From Gavia stellata (lineage: Eukaryota > Chordata > Aves > Gaviiformes > Gaviidae), in assembly GCF_030936135.1 (NCBI RefSeq), contig NC_082595.1, forward strand, positions 24,007,930 through 24,071,929: DNA of 64,000 nt, given 5' to 3'. The notes below the pieces were generated by a model. That model worked only from the letters and a program-made list of their open reading frames with translations, was not told the origin of the DNA and ran no database searches. A program made the translations under genes and the position numbers. Shown here in pieces: positions 11,560 to 24,100 of this stretch (the first letter of the stretch is position 1; every line of letters begins with the position of its first letter).

Positions 11560-13098
11560 GCGAGTTTCCCAGTAACAGGCACTGTAGCCAGATACCTTAA
11601 CCTGTGGTCTGATGTTTTCCCCTTCTTGTCATCTTTAAGATTTGTTACTCACACACCTCTCTGCCAGCAATGCCCCGACAAGACCTTCCAGGGGCTTTTA
11701 AGCCTGGGTAAACTGGCAATAACGTAGCCCTTGGTTAAGGGTCCACAATGTAATATCAAATCTCTCATGAGTTCAGCTGACAGAATATGCTGTCTACTTC
11801 TAACTACATTATAGTTTGTGGTCTTCATTTTGTCGTTACAAGAAATTATTACGGAAATAAGAGATGCCACTGAATGCACCGAGCCATGTCGAAGCAGCTC
11901 AGGCTTGTGTCTTTTCAAAGTCCTTGACAGGGAGAACCAAAGATATTCCTTGTAAAACCAGTCATGAGATAAACACCCTAGAACATGGGGCAGACGCGTT
12001 CTTTGTTCTTTTTCTTAAAAAAGGGTAATACTGCTTTTAATTTGGGGCATGTTTCTGAAAGCAACCGATCTCAACGTGACTTATTTAGCCAGACAGAAGC
12101 ATTTCAGTAGGAGGCTGTGGCGTGTAAGAGCCAAGGAGTGCCTGATGGGAAAAGTGCGTGCTCTGGGAAAGAAGGGGTCTGATGGTGACTTGCTTAATAA
12201 ATCGTTCAAGGCACACCTTCACTGAAAGGCCGTATGCTGCTCCCCTCCCAGGTGCTCTTCGCGAACCGTTTCTTTGCTTCAACATGGGTAACTGCCAAAG
12301 GGAGGCGTCAGGGAATTCACTATCTGCGTAGAGCGGCGGTCGCGGCAAGCGGGCTGGGTTTAATGGGGAGAGCACAGCTTTACAGGAATCCAGCGCGTTT
12401 TGTGGGGGTCTCTTGATTTTTGCACAAAGCACGCAGCAAAGTTGCTGCCTTAAACAAAAGTGCTTGCCTTCTTCCTTAATGAAGGAAGGTAACTCTGGGT
12501 CTGGAGCTTCTGCCAATGGAAAGAAGCGTGGTGTCAGTCTTTCAGGTCTAATAATTGCTTCCTGATTGTGCTTGGTAAACTGATGGGAAATTTAGGGACT
12601 TAATTCTGTGGGGAATGCTGAACCCCGCGTGGCGTGTGTGGCTAAATGTGGTAGTTCAAGTGCCTTCTTAGTCTGGACGGTTGTATCAGTCTTGGCTGGC
12701 AGCTGCCACAGGCGTTGGGCACACAGGACTGTATCCTGTTCTGCTGAGGACAGCTCCTCGTTCACTGACTGCACCAACTCGTTTTCCTGCATTGATTTGC
12801 CTGGGGTTTGCTTTCTTAGGACAGTGAAATGAACTTAATCAGGCATCTATTAACTTTGTTTCCTCTACCTAGTAAGCTGTCAGGTACGGTTTTAGAGAAA
12901 TAACGGTGACAAGGCTTTGCTGGTGTGGTAGTGTTTTCCTTATGTGGTGGAGAGAACGCTTAAATCGGTAGGAGAGAGTCACCAAAAACCGGGGCCTGTT
13001 GCACGTGTTGCAAATGCTTTTGCAGTTCAGCTTGTCAGGTTGCTGCTCGTAAAAGTACGTTTCAGAATGAGCTATTCAAAAGCCATGTGGGCACGGTG

Positions 13099-13194
13099 CT
13101 GGGCAGCCTGCTCTAGGTGACCCTGCTTGAGCAGGGGGGTTGGGCCACATGGGTTCCAGGGATTGGAATCCTCTTTGTTCTGATTCTATGATTC
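13099..13194 (+). mobile_element. CR1 LINE 3' end fragment
   Basis: GGCAGCCTGCTCTAGGTGAC, then CCTGCTTGAGCAGGGGGGTTGG, ending in GATTCTATGATTC. This is the typical 3' end of chicken-repeat-1 elements, with the middle part diverged. It is 5'-truncated and non-coding. Confidence 0.8.
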
Positions 13195-13992
13195 CGGAAC
13201 TTGTGCTGAGAGGGGCAAGCGGTGTGGTACGCTGGAAATGCCTTGTTAACTCCTGTCTCCCTGTGCTGGAAGGCTGCGTGTGTGGTCTGTACGGAGACAC
13301 TTGGCACCTCCATCCGTCTGTCCAGGTAGACCAAGCAATGTGAAAAAGAGCGCAATTTCAGAACTGGCTTTAGGAACTTTTGCTAGCTTAGCCACGTTAG
13401 GCAGGGACTGCAACTCTTGAATGGCAGTATAGTTGTGTTAGAGAATAACCATCGGAGGTAGCTGGGTAAACTGGCTCTAGTGTCAAATTCCGATCTGTGT
13501 TGGTTTGGTTTGCTTTCTCATTTAAAGGGAAATCAAGGCTGGGGTCTGCATCAGATACAGGATCTTAGCTGTTGGGGGCTGTTGGGCTAGAGGGCTGAAA
13601 TTCTTTCTTCTTCTCACCTTCTGCTGTAGATCCGTGCTTCTCGGAGAGCTTGTGGAGCATCCGCACAACCTCTGCAAGACAATGTGTAGGCTGCACTTGA
13701 GTGCAATAAGCCTGACTCCAGAATTCTGATACAGACGGTCTCTGTTGTGCTAGTGGCTTTTGAGACTAAAACTTTGGTTTTGGATTAAATGTAGGGGTTT
13801 TGCCTAAAACATTTGGGGGAGGTTTTCTGCCTAAGTGGGAAAGAAATGACCCCGTGGTACTCACCAAATCACCTGCTAACTCGCTCACGAAATCCTCTTT
13901 CTGCAGGAGTAAAATATGGCAAACGTCTGTCAAGCTCAAAACTCTTTATGGCTGACATGAGTCTATTTTTGCATTGTTTTCTTTATTTACAG

Positions 13993-14119
13993 CGAAGAAT
14001 GGGAGAGCTAACGGCTCGGGCAACGAGCAGTCTGCTGCAGTTTCCAGAGGTGACTATTCAGGCACTTGGGGAGGATGGCATAACCCTAGATTCTGTGCTG
14101 TGCGGGAAGCTTTCTAGAG
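13993..14119 (+). CDS. AHCTF1: ELYS-like first coding exon, preceded by a splice acceptor
   Basis: The exon follows TTTATTTACAG at 13992, so the ATG at 13999 lies 6 bases inside an internal exon and at least one 5' exon must lie upstream. I did not find that exon or a CpG-rich promoter between 11.6 and 14 kb. It encodes the start of the propeller, with [12 protein letters not shown] as in mammalian ELYS. Confidence 0.8.
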
Positions 14120-17100
14120 GTGAGCATTTTCACCTAAATTTGGTGGTGGTATAAAGCTGTTATGGCCTGGAGGTTACCTGAAGCATAGGGTCATAGTATC
14201 AACTGTGTCAGGTTGGCGCTGTTAAGATGCATCAAGTTTGGAGAGAACAAAAAGGATGTTGTAACGATTGAAAATGCTAATATGAAAACACTAGTATAGT
14301 TAAACTTTGAAATTACAACCCCGTGCACTGGTCTTGTGCTATTAGAATAATTTACTTAAACCTGCTGAGTCAGTGAGCCCTCCTCAATTTCTACTTAAAT
14401 ACAAGGCAGTTTTGCAAAAAGTAATAGTGTTGGTTTGGGCCGTATTTATTTGCACCAGCTCAAGCTCTATGACCGTCATAACATCACACGCAGAAATAGT
14501 TCTCCCACAATGTTACAGCGGCAAAAGCCCTTGCTTTTTCTTTTCTAGTCTGAATAAAAACAGAAGGAAGAGGGCAGCACTGTTAAGCGCTGCAGCTGTA
14601 TTTCCAAAGTATTTAATAGGATGCAGATGAGTAGCCAGCGAGAGCTGCTGGAAGTGGCTAAGCAGATTAGGTAGGTGACTTTCCAGGTGATCTGAAAGCA
14701 GAGCTGGGTGCCGAGCTGGATGTCGAGGCTTCTGTCAAGACCAGGTAGAATCTATCTGCCTAACTGTCAATGCAGTAATGGAGTTAATACTTCCTTCGAG
14801 TTTGAAGCAGTTCAGTGGAGCAAACGCCTTAAATTCTTTCTGTGATCGGCACGTGTAAAAGGTTAAATTTACTAACGCAGTGCCCGTTTTAAGACAATTT
14901 CTTGCTGAAGTCCAAATCCCTGCCCAAAGGAGGCACGCGTCAAGTGACATTTGTAAACTAGAAATGAATTGGCTTAGATTTGTTATATTTGAAGTATGCT
15001 TTAAGACTTGTATTCCCGCCTGTATTTAGATGATTTCTAGCAAAACCAAGCCGACTATGGTACAAAGACTATAGATCAATATATTGTAATCTTTATCCCA
15101 AACGATCAAAATTCTTCAGTGCGGGAATGACAAGTACAAATGCAAAATAAAAAGGTGGTTAATGTTAAGATGTATTGCTTGAGGCTTTCAATGGGTGATT
15201 TTAGAGAACTGACCAGAATTAGGGAAGTCGGTCTTCCTCCGTTAGGGCCTTTTATTGAAGGAAAGGGGCAGTGACTATGACTTTTTTCAGTTGTTTTGAG
15301 TCTTGTGTTGGAAAGTTGCTTTAGTTGGCTTTCTTTTCTCTTACAGGGAGAAATGGCCTAGCATGGTTGGCGTGTGGTCCTCAACTGGAGGTAGTGAACT
15401 CTGTGACAGGAGAGCGGCGCTCTGCATATCGTTTCAGTGGAGTAAATGAACGGCGTCCCACTGTTCGTGTGGTAAAGGAGTTCTCCTGGCAGAAGAGAAC
15501 TGGACTACTGGTTGGGCTGGAAGAAGCAGCGGGAAGTGTTCTCTGTCTGTACGACCTTGGAATATCGAGAGTGGTTAAAGCAGTTGTTCTTCCAGGAAGG
15601 GTACGTACTTTTTAAGTGGCGAAAGGAAGCTTTTATGTTGTTAGGTGCTGCATAATCCTGCTTCAGGAAAAGCTTTGGAGCGCCTCTTTGTAGGAGGTGT
15701 TTTGTTCTGTATTGCATTAATGTACTGTCTTAATGTAAACAAGAATCAGTGTCAGTTAATAGAAAACCCAGATTCCCTGTATTTTTCTCACCTTAGAATC
15801 TGCCACAAATAAATACTTATCTATTACTCAGCTTTCCATAACGTGATTTGGTTTGACTTGCTAGAATACAGCTGGAGGGAGTTTGGTTTGTTTGTAGTGC
15901 TACAGCGTGATTACTAGCAGTAAGCATTTGTATTGTGGTGATTTCTAAAGATATGAGTTGGGTTGGTGCTCCGCTGTGTTAGTTTGCCTATCATCTTGAT
16001 AAATCTTAGAGTTTGAGATGGAAGGACAAGCTGTGTGCTGACATCAGCGTATAATCAGTAAGTAAACTATGTTGGTGAAAAAGGTCATAGCTTTGTTAAG
16101 TTTTGATCTACATAAGCAGGGAATAGGAAAAAGGAAAGGTTAAGAAGGATCACGTCACATACCGAATCTGTGTCTACCAAAGTGATTTGAAATAGAACGT
16201 AGTTAGACCTGCCAGTTGTATTGGGGAGTTCTTCTATACCGCAAGACAATGGTTCAGGAGAAAATACGAAGAAGCCTCGGGGGGAAAAGTTGGCTGTTGT
16301 GTGATAAAGGTTATGAATTTTGGAATAAAGCCAAAGCTTACCTGAAGTTCTGCTCTTATGCCCTCAACGCTCTTGATGACAAGCATGTTTGGCCTGTTGC
16401 TTTCATTTTGCTTCCTATCTTTTTGCTGTTAGCTTGGTTAGATCAGCATAGACAGGCCACAAGTGTTGCTAGTCGGACTGTTAACTTCTAAGTTGTGAGT
16501 GGGAGTAAGGGTTAGCAAGAACAAGTAGATAAAACTTGCCCCTGGCCACTGTCCCTATGCTTTGAATTTATTCTGTAACTCATACTTCCAAGTTATACAT
16601 TACGTAACATGTGTTTTTAATCTGCTGGAATGTTTCTCTGATTTTCGTAATGATTATTTTTAAACCTAAATTGCAGATCTAGTCTCAACATCACATTCTG
16701 CAGTTTTTGTTGTTACTGTTTTAAGGCTTTGATGAGCACCTTAATTTCTGGACTGTTTTCCGTGTGGGTATATCTTCAGTGGACAACTAAGTTCTACAGG
16801 TTAAGCCTAACTTTGAGCAACTCTGGTCCAAGGTGTCAAGCCATTAGTGTATTAATACGGGGTATTTATAGTGACTGTATGACTGCCTTTTAGTGTAAGA
16901 GTAGATGTGTAGTCATTCAGAGAGCAAAGGAATGAGTTAAAAAACCCAAACTCACAAGCTGAGGAAGAATTTAGGCATAATTTTTTTATTTTTTTCTTTT
17001 TTGTTGTTTTTTTTTTCCTTTTTTCCTTTTTTTCCTTTTTTCCTTTTTTTTTTCCTTTTTTTTTTTTTTTTCTTTTTTTTTTTTTTGGGAGCACAAGTCT

Positions 17101-20100
17101 TATGAGGAGCAGCTGAGGGACGTGGGGTTGTTCAGTCTGGAGAAGAGGAGGCTGAGGGGAGACCTTATCGCTCTCTACAATTACCTGAAAGGGGGTTGCA
17201 GAGAGGTGAGTGTTGGTCTCTTCTCCCATGTATCTAGCAATAGAACGAGAGGAAACGGCCTCGAGTTGCGCCAGGGGAGGTTTAGACAGGATATTAGGAA
17301 AAAATTTGTTACTGAGAGAGTGGTCAAACATTGGAAGAGGCTTTGCAGGGAGGTGGTGGAGTGACCATCACTGGAGGTGTTCAAAAAACGTGTAGACGTG
17401 GCACTTTGGGACATGGTTTAGTGGGCATGGTGGTGTTGGGTTGATGGTTGGACTTGATGATCTCACAGGTCTTTTCCAACCTTAATGGTTCTGTGATTCT
17501 GTGCTCTCTAACTGCCCTCTGGATATACAGGTGAAATGCTGCAGACAACTGAAAGAGTTAATGGAGTATTATTTGAACTGGATTCTAGTAAAAGCAAATC
17601 TGAATTTAAAACATTCATTATATTGAATTGGTTTCTAATGGTTGTATGTTTCAGAAGTATGGAAGGGTTCAAATTTCGCTGGTTTGTATGAGGCAGAAGG
17701 GTAGCATTCAGATTCAGTGAGTTGAGAAAAGCATCCTTTCTTCATTCCCAGAATGAGTTGGCGGTACTCTGGGAGAATATGAAAAGCCAGTGCATAGCGC
17801 AGTGGAAAAATATGCAGTTTCATGAGCTTGATATGGGAGACGAGAAAACTTTGGGGCTTAGGGGTTTGGTTATTTTTCCCCACCTCTTGGGGGGTGGGGG
17901 GGTGGGGTGGGGGAAATGTACTAAAAAATGGACTACCTTGTGATACTCACTTCTTTGTTTTATTTTCCTGTCAAACTGTGCTGTTGATGTAAAGGTTCCT
18001 GGTTTTGTTGTGCTGCTTTTTGTAAGAAGGCTGAACCATAGCCTGTGTTCTTTTGTTGTATAGCTTTAGTGCCGGAGTCTTTGTGCGCTTGTATCTCTGC
18101 TCTAGCAGTCAGTATTGTCCTGGGACGTGTTGCAGGTGCTGAAAGGTCTGTCTTCCCCTTGTAATAAAGCTGCGTGCAGACTGCTCCGCATGTTCAAGAG
18201 CAGTGTGCGCTTCTTCCTTAGCTGGTGTTAGCTCTTTCTCTAACACGCTGCTGTTCTTTTTGCCGTTGTTTTAGGCTGGCTTTTAAAATTTCTGTTAACA
18301 TTCCTAAAAGTGCTGGTGTGCATTTACACCTTTTCTTACTTTATCTGGCGGTTATTTTTATTCTAAATGAGCACTCGTATAAATTTTGCTAAGCTACTAT
18401 CTCCCTTCAACACTTCCCAAAAATGTTTCATTCCCATGGAAAATGGTGTGTCTACCATGCAGCTTGACCGCTGCCTCATCTGACTTACAGCCATGATCTC
18501 TCCGAATACCTGTTTGGCAAAGAAGGCGTAGACTGTATCGCAGTGCTGATGGGCTGTGAGCAGTGGGAGAACTAGGTGTAGCTTTGTCTTTCTAACTGAA
18601 GTCCCTTGAATAGGATGAAGTTTCTTGCATATAACTGGTTTTCTGTGTTTAATTCTTAGAGTTAATTATGTCTAAGTAGGGAGTGGCAATTGGTAAGCTG
18701 TAATAATAGAATGGACCTTTTCAGCTGAAGTTAATTCAGTTAAATATTAACCTGTTGCTTTCCTGCAGGTAAGTGCCATAGAACCCATAACTAATCACGG
18801 AGGAGCCAGCGCGAACACTCAGCACCTACATCAGACTCTGCAATGGTTCTTCGGAGTGGCAGCCGTGGCTACAGATGTTGGTCATCTACTTCTGGTTGAC
18901 CTTTGTTTGGATGATTTTTCTTGCACTCAGAATGAAAGAGAAGCATCGGGTAAGCTTGCCGTTTTTAAGCTTGAATTTAAAAGTCAGAAATCTTGTGTCT
19001 TTTAAAGAAACTATAAGCATCCCGCTTTGAAGATACTCGTGTGCAGACATTCATGGCTACTGGTTACAGGTGTCGGTTTGACATCGTGTAGTGCTGAAGT
19101 GATTAAAAATGGGAGTGGCTTAATACGCCTTCTAATGTTATAAATGCCCCCCTCCCACCAAGATCCCTATGGCACTATGATTCTTGCCAGTGAGGTGTAG
19201 GAATTTTCCCATCTGAGTCAGTGCAGCTGCCTGATAGGAAGTTGTGTCAGAGGTGCCCTATTTCTTGGGGATGTTCTTCTGCTTCTGTTAATTGACTTGG
19301 GGCAAATTTTAGGCTTGTTTTTTGAAATCAATCCGACTTATCAAAAGTCATGCGTTTGGATGAACGAAATCTCTGATTGGTGTATTCAGACTGCATGGAC
19401 TGTTTTGGCTATTACAACAGTGGCTTCAGGAGCTGATGTCACTTCAAATAGCTTCGCCATGAGGCCCAAACTCCTGATTTACAGAGTCCAAGAAGAATTT
19501 GGCTATGAAGGCTACACTTTTACCTGGTTTTGAACGACGAGTGAGAACAACTTTCCGATCAGAGAGTTGTTGCGTTCTTTGAAAACGTACAAAATGGAGA
19601 TAGCAAAAAACAGTGTTGCATAAAGGGGTATTTTGCCTGGGATGGTGGAATTAGGTTATACACCTTGTCACGTCAGTGTTTAAAATGCAACCTCAGTGGC
19701 ATAACGCATGCATTTATTGCGTGGTGTTGGGTGTCTAGGTCTGGAAGCTGTCACTGGCATTCCTGCTGAAGTTGCACAAAGAAGAGAAACTGTGGCCGGA
19801 GAAGGGAGACATCTCTGTTGGCAATTACAAAATCCTTCAGGAACAGCAATATCAACCCTGTGCTACATAAGCAGAAGCAATCAGCTCGCTGTGGGTTTTT
19901 CAGACGGCTACCTGTCACTATGGAATATGAAAACTTTGCAGAGGGAGTAAGCAGGCCTTTACACTTGGCCGTGCCTGGAGGTGCAGGGCTCTCAATTTTT
20001 TGCTTAAGGAAGTATGTTAATTTAAAGAGAACTTTTTTGGGGACTGAAATTCTGAGTATAGTCTTGGAAGGTTTAGAAATCCTCTTCTGAAATAACTGTT

Positions 20101-21115
20101 AATAATAATACATGGACTAAATGGGACCGCCTTCTCCCCAATGGACTAGGATTGTTTTCCCTATTGTGCCTGTGGATTGAGGAATTGTGGAAAGCACGCT
20201 TCTTTGGGTTATGCCAAGCAGTGAGGATGTGATAGAGCTGGTTTCCGTAAGACGGTTTGTTCTATCAGTAGTATTCAGTGAAAGCAGGAAATGTGTGTAT
20301 TTCGACGAAACAGATTTTAAAAATTATTTTTCAGAAGAAGTTCCTGCAATTAGGGCATATGTTGAAAGGCTTAAGTATGTTAATGTGTTTTAACCTGTAG
20401 GCACCACTCTCAGCTTGAAGGAGGAAGGATTCCTGTCTACGCTGTTACTTTTCAAGAGCCTGAGAATGATCCTCGCAATTGTTGCTACTTGTGGGCTGTT
20501 CAGTCTACACAAGAAAGGTGAAGAAAAACTTACTGTCAGCCACTGAATTAATTTTTTTTTTATATACATATATTTGTTCACATACAGTTAATACCTGTAT
20601 ATTTGTTTTGTTTGTTTAGCTGTGCGGGAGATTCTCTCAGGTAGGGAAGGTGTTAAGCTTACAATGCAATTTTTACAGAATTCAACAGACGTGAAGGAGG
20701 GACCTAGGAGTTCCTCTCTTCTGAAAGAAGGCAAAGCAGCAGTGGCTGTATTTTTGTGCTTGCATTCTTAAATGATTTCCTTTGTTGCTTGACGGCTACT
20801 TCACGCTTTGTCCGATATTCACACCATGGTATTAACACAGTAGTTGAGGCTGCAGACCTAGAACACTAACCGTGCCGACAGAACAGCCTGCTGCCCCTAA
20901 AGGAGGGAGGTGACGGTATTGCCCATTACCTTGTGCCAACTTTAGCAGTCTCTGGAGCCTTCATGAGCCAGTTCAGCTCACCTGGCAGAGAACGATCACT
21001 GTTCAGCAGAAAAGTCAATGGCTTCCTGCTGGGCTAATGGATGAAATCGGTATGTGGAAGGGTGCAGCGTTTGCAAGAGAGGGACTGGAACTTTGGTGGT
21101 GAGGGAAGGGGAGAA

Positions 21116-21163
<48 letters not shown>

Positions 21164-24100
21164 CAGCAAGCTATTTGATCAGCTCAGCTGTTCACAGGGT
21201 GGCAATCTTTTTAAGTTTGACTTTAAAGCAGTTTTGATTGAGAACTCTTCCATGTGAAGAACTATTTCCGACAACTTTTAGCCCGTACAACACAGTAAAG
21301 CTTTCAAAGGGTATGGTTAGCATTTGCCCCTAAAGCGGTTAGTGTCAAAATGTCCTCCTTTCTGTTTCAGCGGCCAAATGTGACCAATTATCATGTCTTG
21401 GGAAGTGCTGTTTGTCTCTTCAGCAAGAGCGCGCTATTAAGAAAACTTCAGTCTAGATCTAATAAAATGGTAATGAGGACTATAAAGCAGCTTTGTAATC
21501 AAATTTCATAATTTACACCTTTTTCAGTGAAGGTGATCTTGTGAATTTACATCTGTTGCAGTTAGCATTTGGTGACCGAAAACGCTTGGCATCAGGACAG
21601 GTCATGTATGAGGTAAGACGTGCACGTATGTGAAAGGATGAAAATGGTAGTTTTCTCTAAGTGAGGATCAGTTAAGTTGGCAGGGGTAATATTTACCATC
21701 AAAATTCAGAGGTGACTAAAAAACCGTAATCTTTGGCTGCGTCTTCTTGGGCATGGCCTTTGTCCATACTTTCTGACAACAACTCACGCCATTTCATACT
21801 GCGGCGTCATGTTGTCCAACTAGATTCATCTGCAAAGAGCCCGTATACATTCAGTTGCTGAGGAGGAAGCAGCTTTTACAAATAAAATTAGTCTTCATTT
21901 AAACACCAGATTAATGGCCTGTCAGAAGAGAAGATAGGGCTTTGAATAGCTTTGTTTAACCAAACTGCAAGCTTCTGTCTGTCTCCCTTTCTTAAAGTAA
22001 GGTCATGCAGCTTCATTCTTTTCTGATCTTTGGGTTTATATATTCTTGTTTTTCTTCTGAGCTCTGTCAGCAGGACTTCAAATGAAATGTGTCTGCAGTG
22101 CCTCTCTTAAGTGTTGCTCCTGAAATGTAGGAGCTCCAAAGATATCTCCTTCTACTTTTTGGCTGGGTTACCTATGAAATCTACTCTTAAAGCCAGCCAA
22201 ATACGTCAATACAGGAACCGGTGGTATGATTTGGTCAAAAGAGTAGACGTAAATTGTTAGAACTGGCTCCAAAGATGATGTTGTGTTTGAAATAGAGATG
22301 AGGTATCATTATATCTCAGAGACGTAACAGATAGGAGACACACCTGTATAATGTATAATTCTATTCAGTAGTATGCTTGAAACTCTTCCAAAATCTTTTT
22401 GAGGGGGAAGCGATCTAATTCCGAGCGATTCTTTCCTCCTCTTTTGATATTTTCTCTTGCCTGTTCTCAATACGTATGCAATGAAATAGGGGTGATTCTT
22501 GCATTGTGGTACTCCGTTTCAATAAGGACGGGGCGTTTTGATTTTTTTGAATAAGTTTAAATGTTAACCATTTTCCTTATATATGGGAAAGCTCCTTCCT
22601 CATCTGTAAATGTTGCTGTTGAATAGATGAAGGTTAGGTGTTTGGAAAAGGTGGTGTTTCTTTAAAATGCATTACCAGTCCTGGTGACAAGGTATAAATA
22701 CCTCCAAGTCGTTCAGCGTGGTCTAAATATGGATGTCACCTCCTTATCTTTACGTGCATTTTTTTAATGACACAAACGTACGATGCTCTAGAGGAACAGA
22801 GCACCCTGATTGTTTTTTTTCCTAATTTTAAATGAAAATTTAATTTGGTGGGATTTTGTTGTTGTTGTTTTTTTGTTTGGTGGTTTGTTTGGTTTTTTTC
22901 TGAATTGTAGAGGAGCTGTTTGTCCACAATACACACATTCATGTGTTGCATTGTAGACAGTTTGAAGGAATGCTGTATTTGGAGAGGCAGTATTTCAGTT
23001 AATGCTTGCTTAGAAAGTGGCGGTATCAGAGGTTCAACACAATCCTGCTGGAGTTTCTGTATATCCCAAAGTGGTTTGCTGACTCTGTAGGAATTGGTGA
23101 TCCTAAACGCATTGCCCATGTGCATCCCACGTGCTCTCTGTTTTCCCCTTTTGCTGTTGGGTGTGCTCGGTGAAGGAACTGAGGGATATTTCACCCATTA
23201 GTCTCTGACCAGATTAGAGGAGGAGCTGGTAAGAGCTTACGTGGTTTGAAAGGAGATTGTTAAGCAGTAAGAAGTTCTCATAGCTACTAGAGAGAGAGAT
23301 GCCTTTTCACTCTAGTGGTGAGCCTATAGAGAACACCTCTCAAAAGAGCTTTAGCTGCTGTAATGCCATGACTTCTCTACCTCCCTCAGTTCTGTACTCA
23401 AGACACGGAGCAGAGAGCTTTGCATGCATATGACGTGTTGCATTATTTCGGATATCTCTTTGTAGATATATATTTAGGTTTGTAAAGAAACCTTGATGTT
23501 GCAAGGCATTCTGCAGAACGTGTTTAGAAATGAGTAATGTTAGGGAAATGCTAACTTTTGAAAGTGTGCAAAGCCTTTGCAGCCAAGCTTACCCGTTACG
23601 ATTTAGCACTTAATTCTCTTGCATGTCAGCTGTAGTTTCTATTTGCCATCAGAAAAAGGCGCGTGGGAAATCTACACTAGAATATGCATATTATATTAGA
23701 GATATACGTTCTTTCGTATTTAGGTATAATGTATGTTTTTTTTATCCCCAAAGGACCTTTTCTCTCTCCTTCCATTTTTTCCCCAGGGTTTGGAATACTG
23801 TGACGAAAGGTACAGTTTAGATCTCACGGATGGAGCCATTCCCCTGAGAGGGGAGGCCAGCAATACCAAATTACTCAGCTGTCAGACTGTAGAAAAATTT
23901 CCCAACCATGCTGACGGAGGGGATAGCGTTAACGAAGGTTTGTTCTGATGTCCGCGTTTGGCTATTCTAAAATAAATGGGTTTGGAATCTAAGCGATGAA
24001 TGCTGCTCTGTACCCACAGTCTGCAATATCCCCACAGTCGTAAATATCTGTATAGACTAGCTTGTTGGGCTTATTTAAAAAGAAAAACTGGGTGCTTAAG

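Noticed and set aside
16852-17331. Minus-strand frame of 159 codons with a lysine-rich run
   Set aside because: The lysines come from the T-rich tract and the rest is the reverse strand of a CR1.
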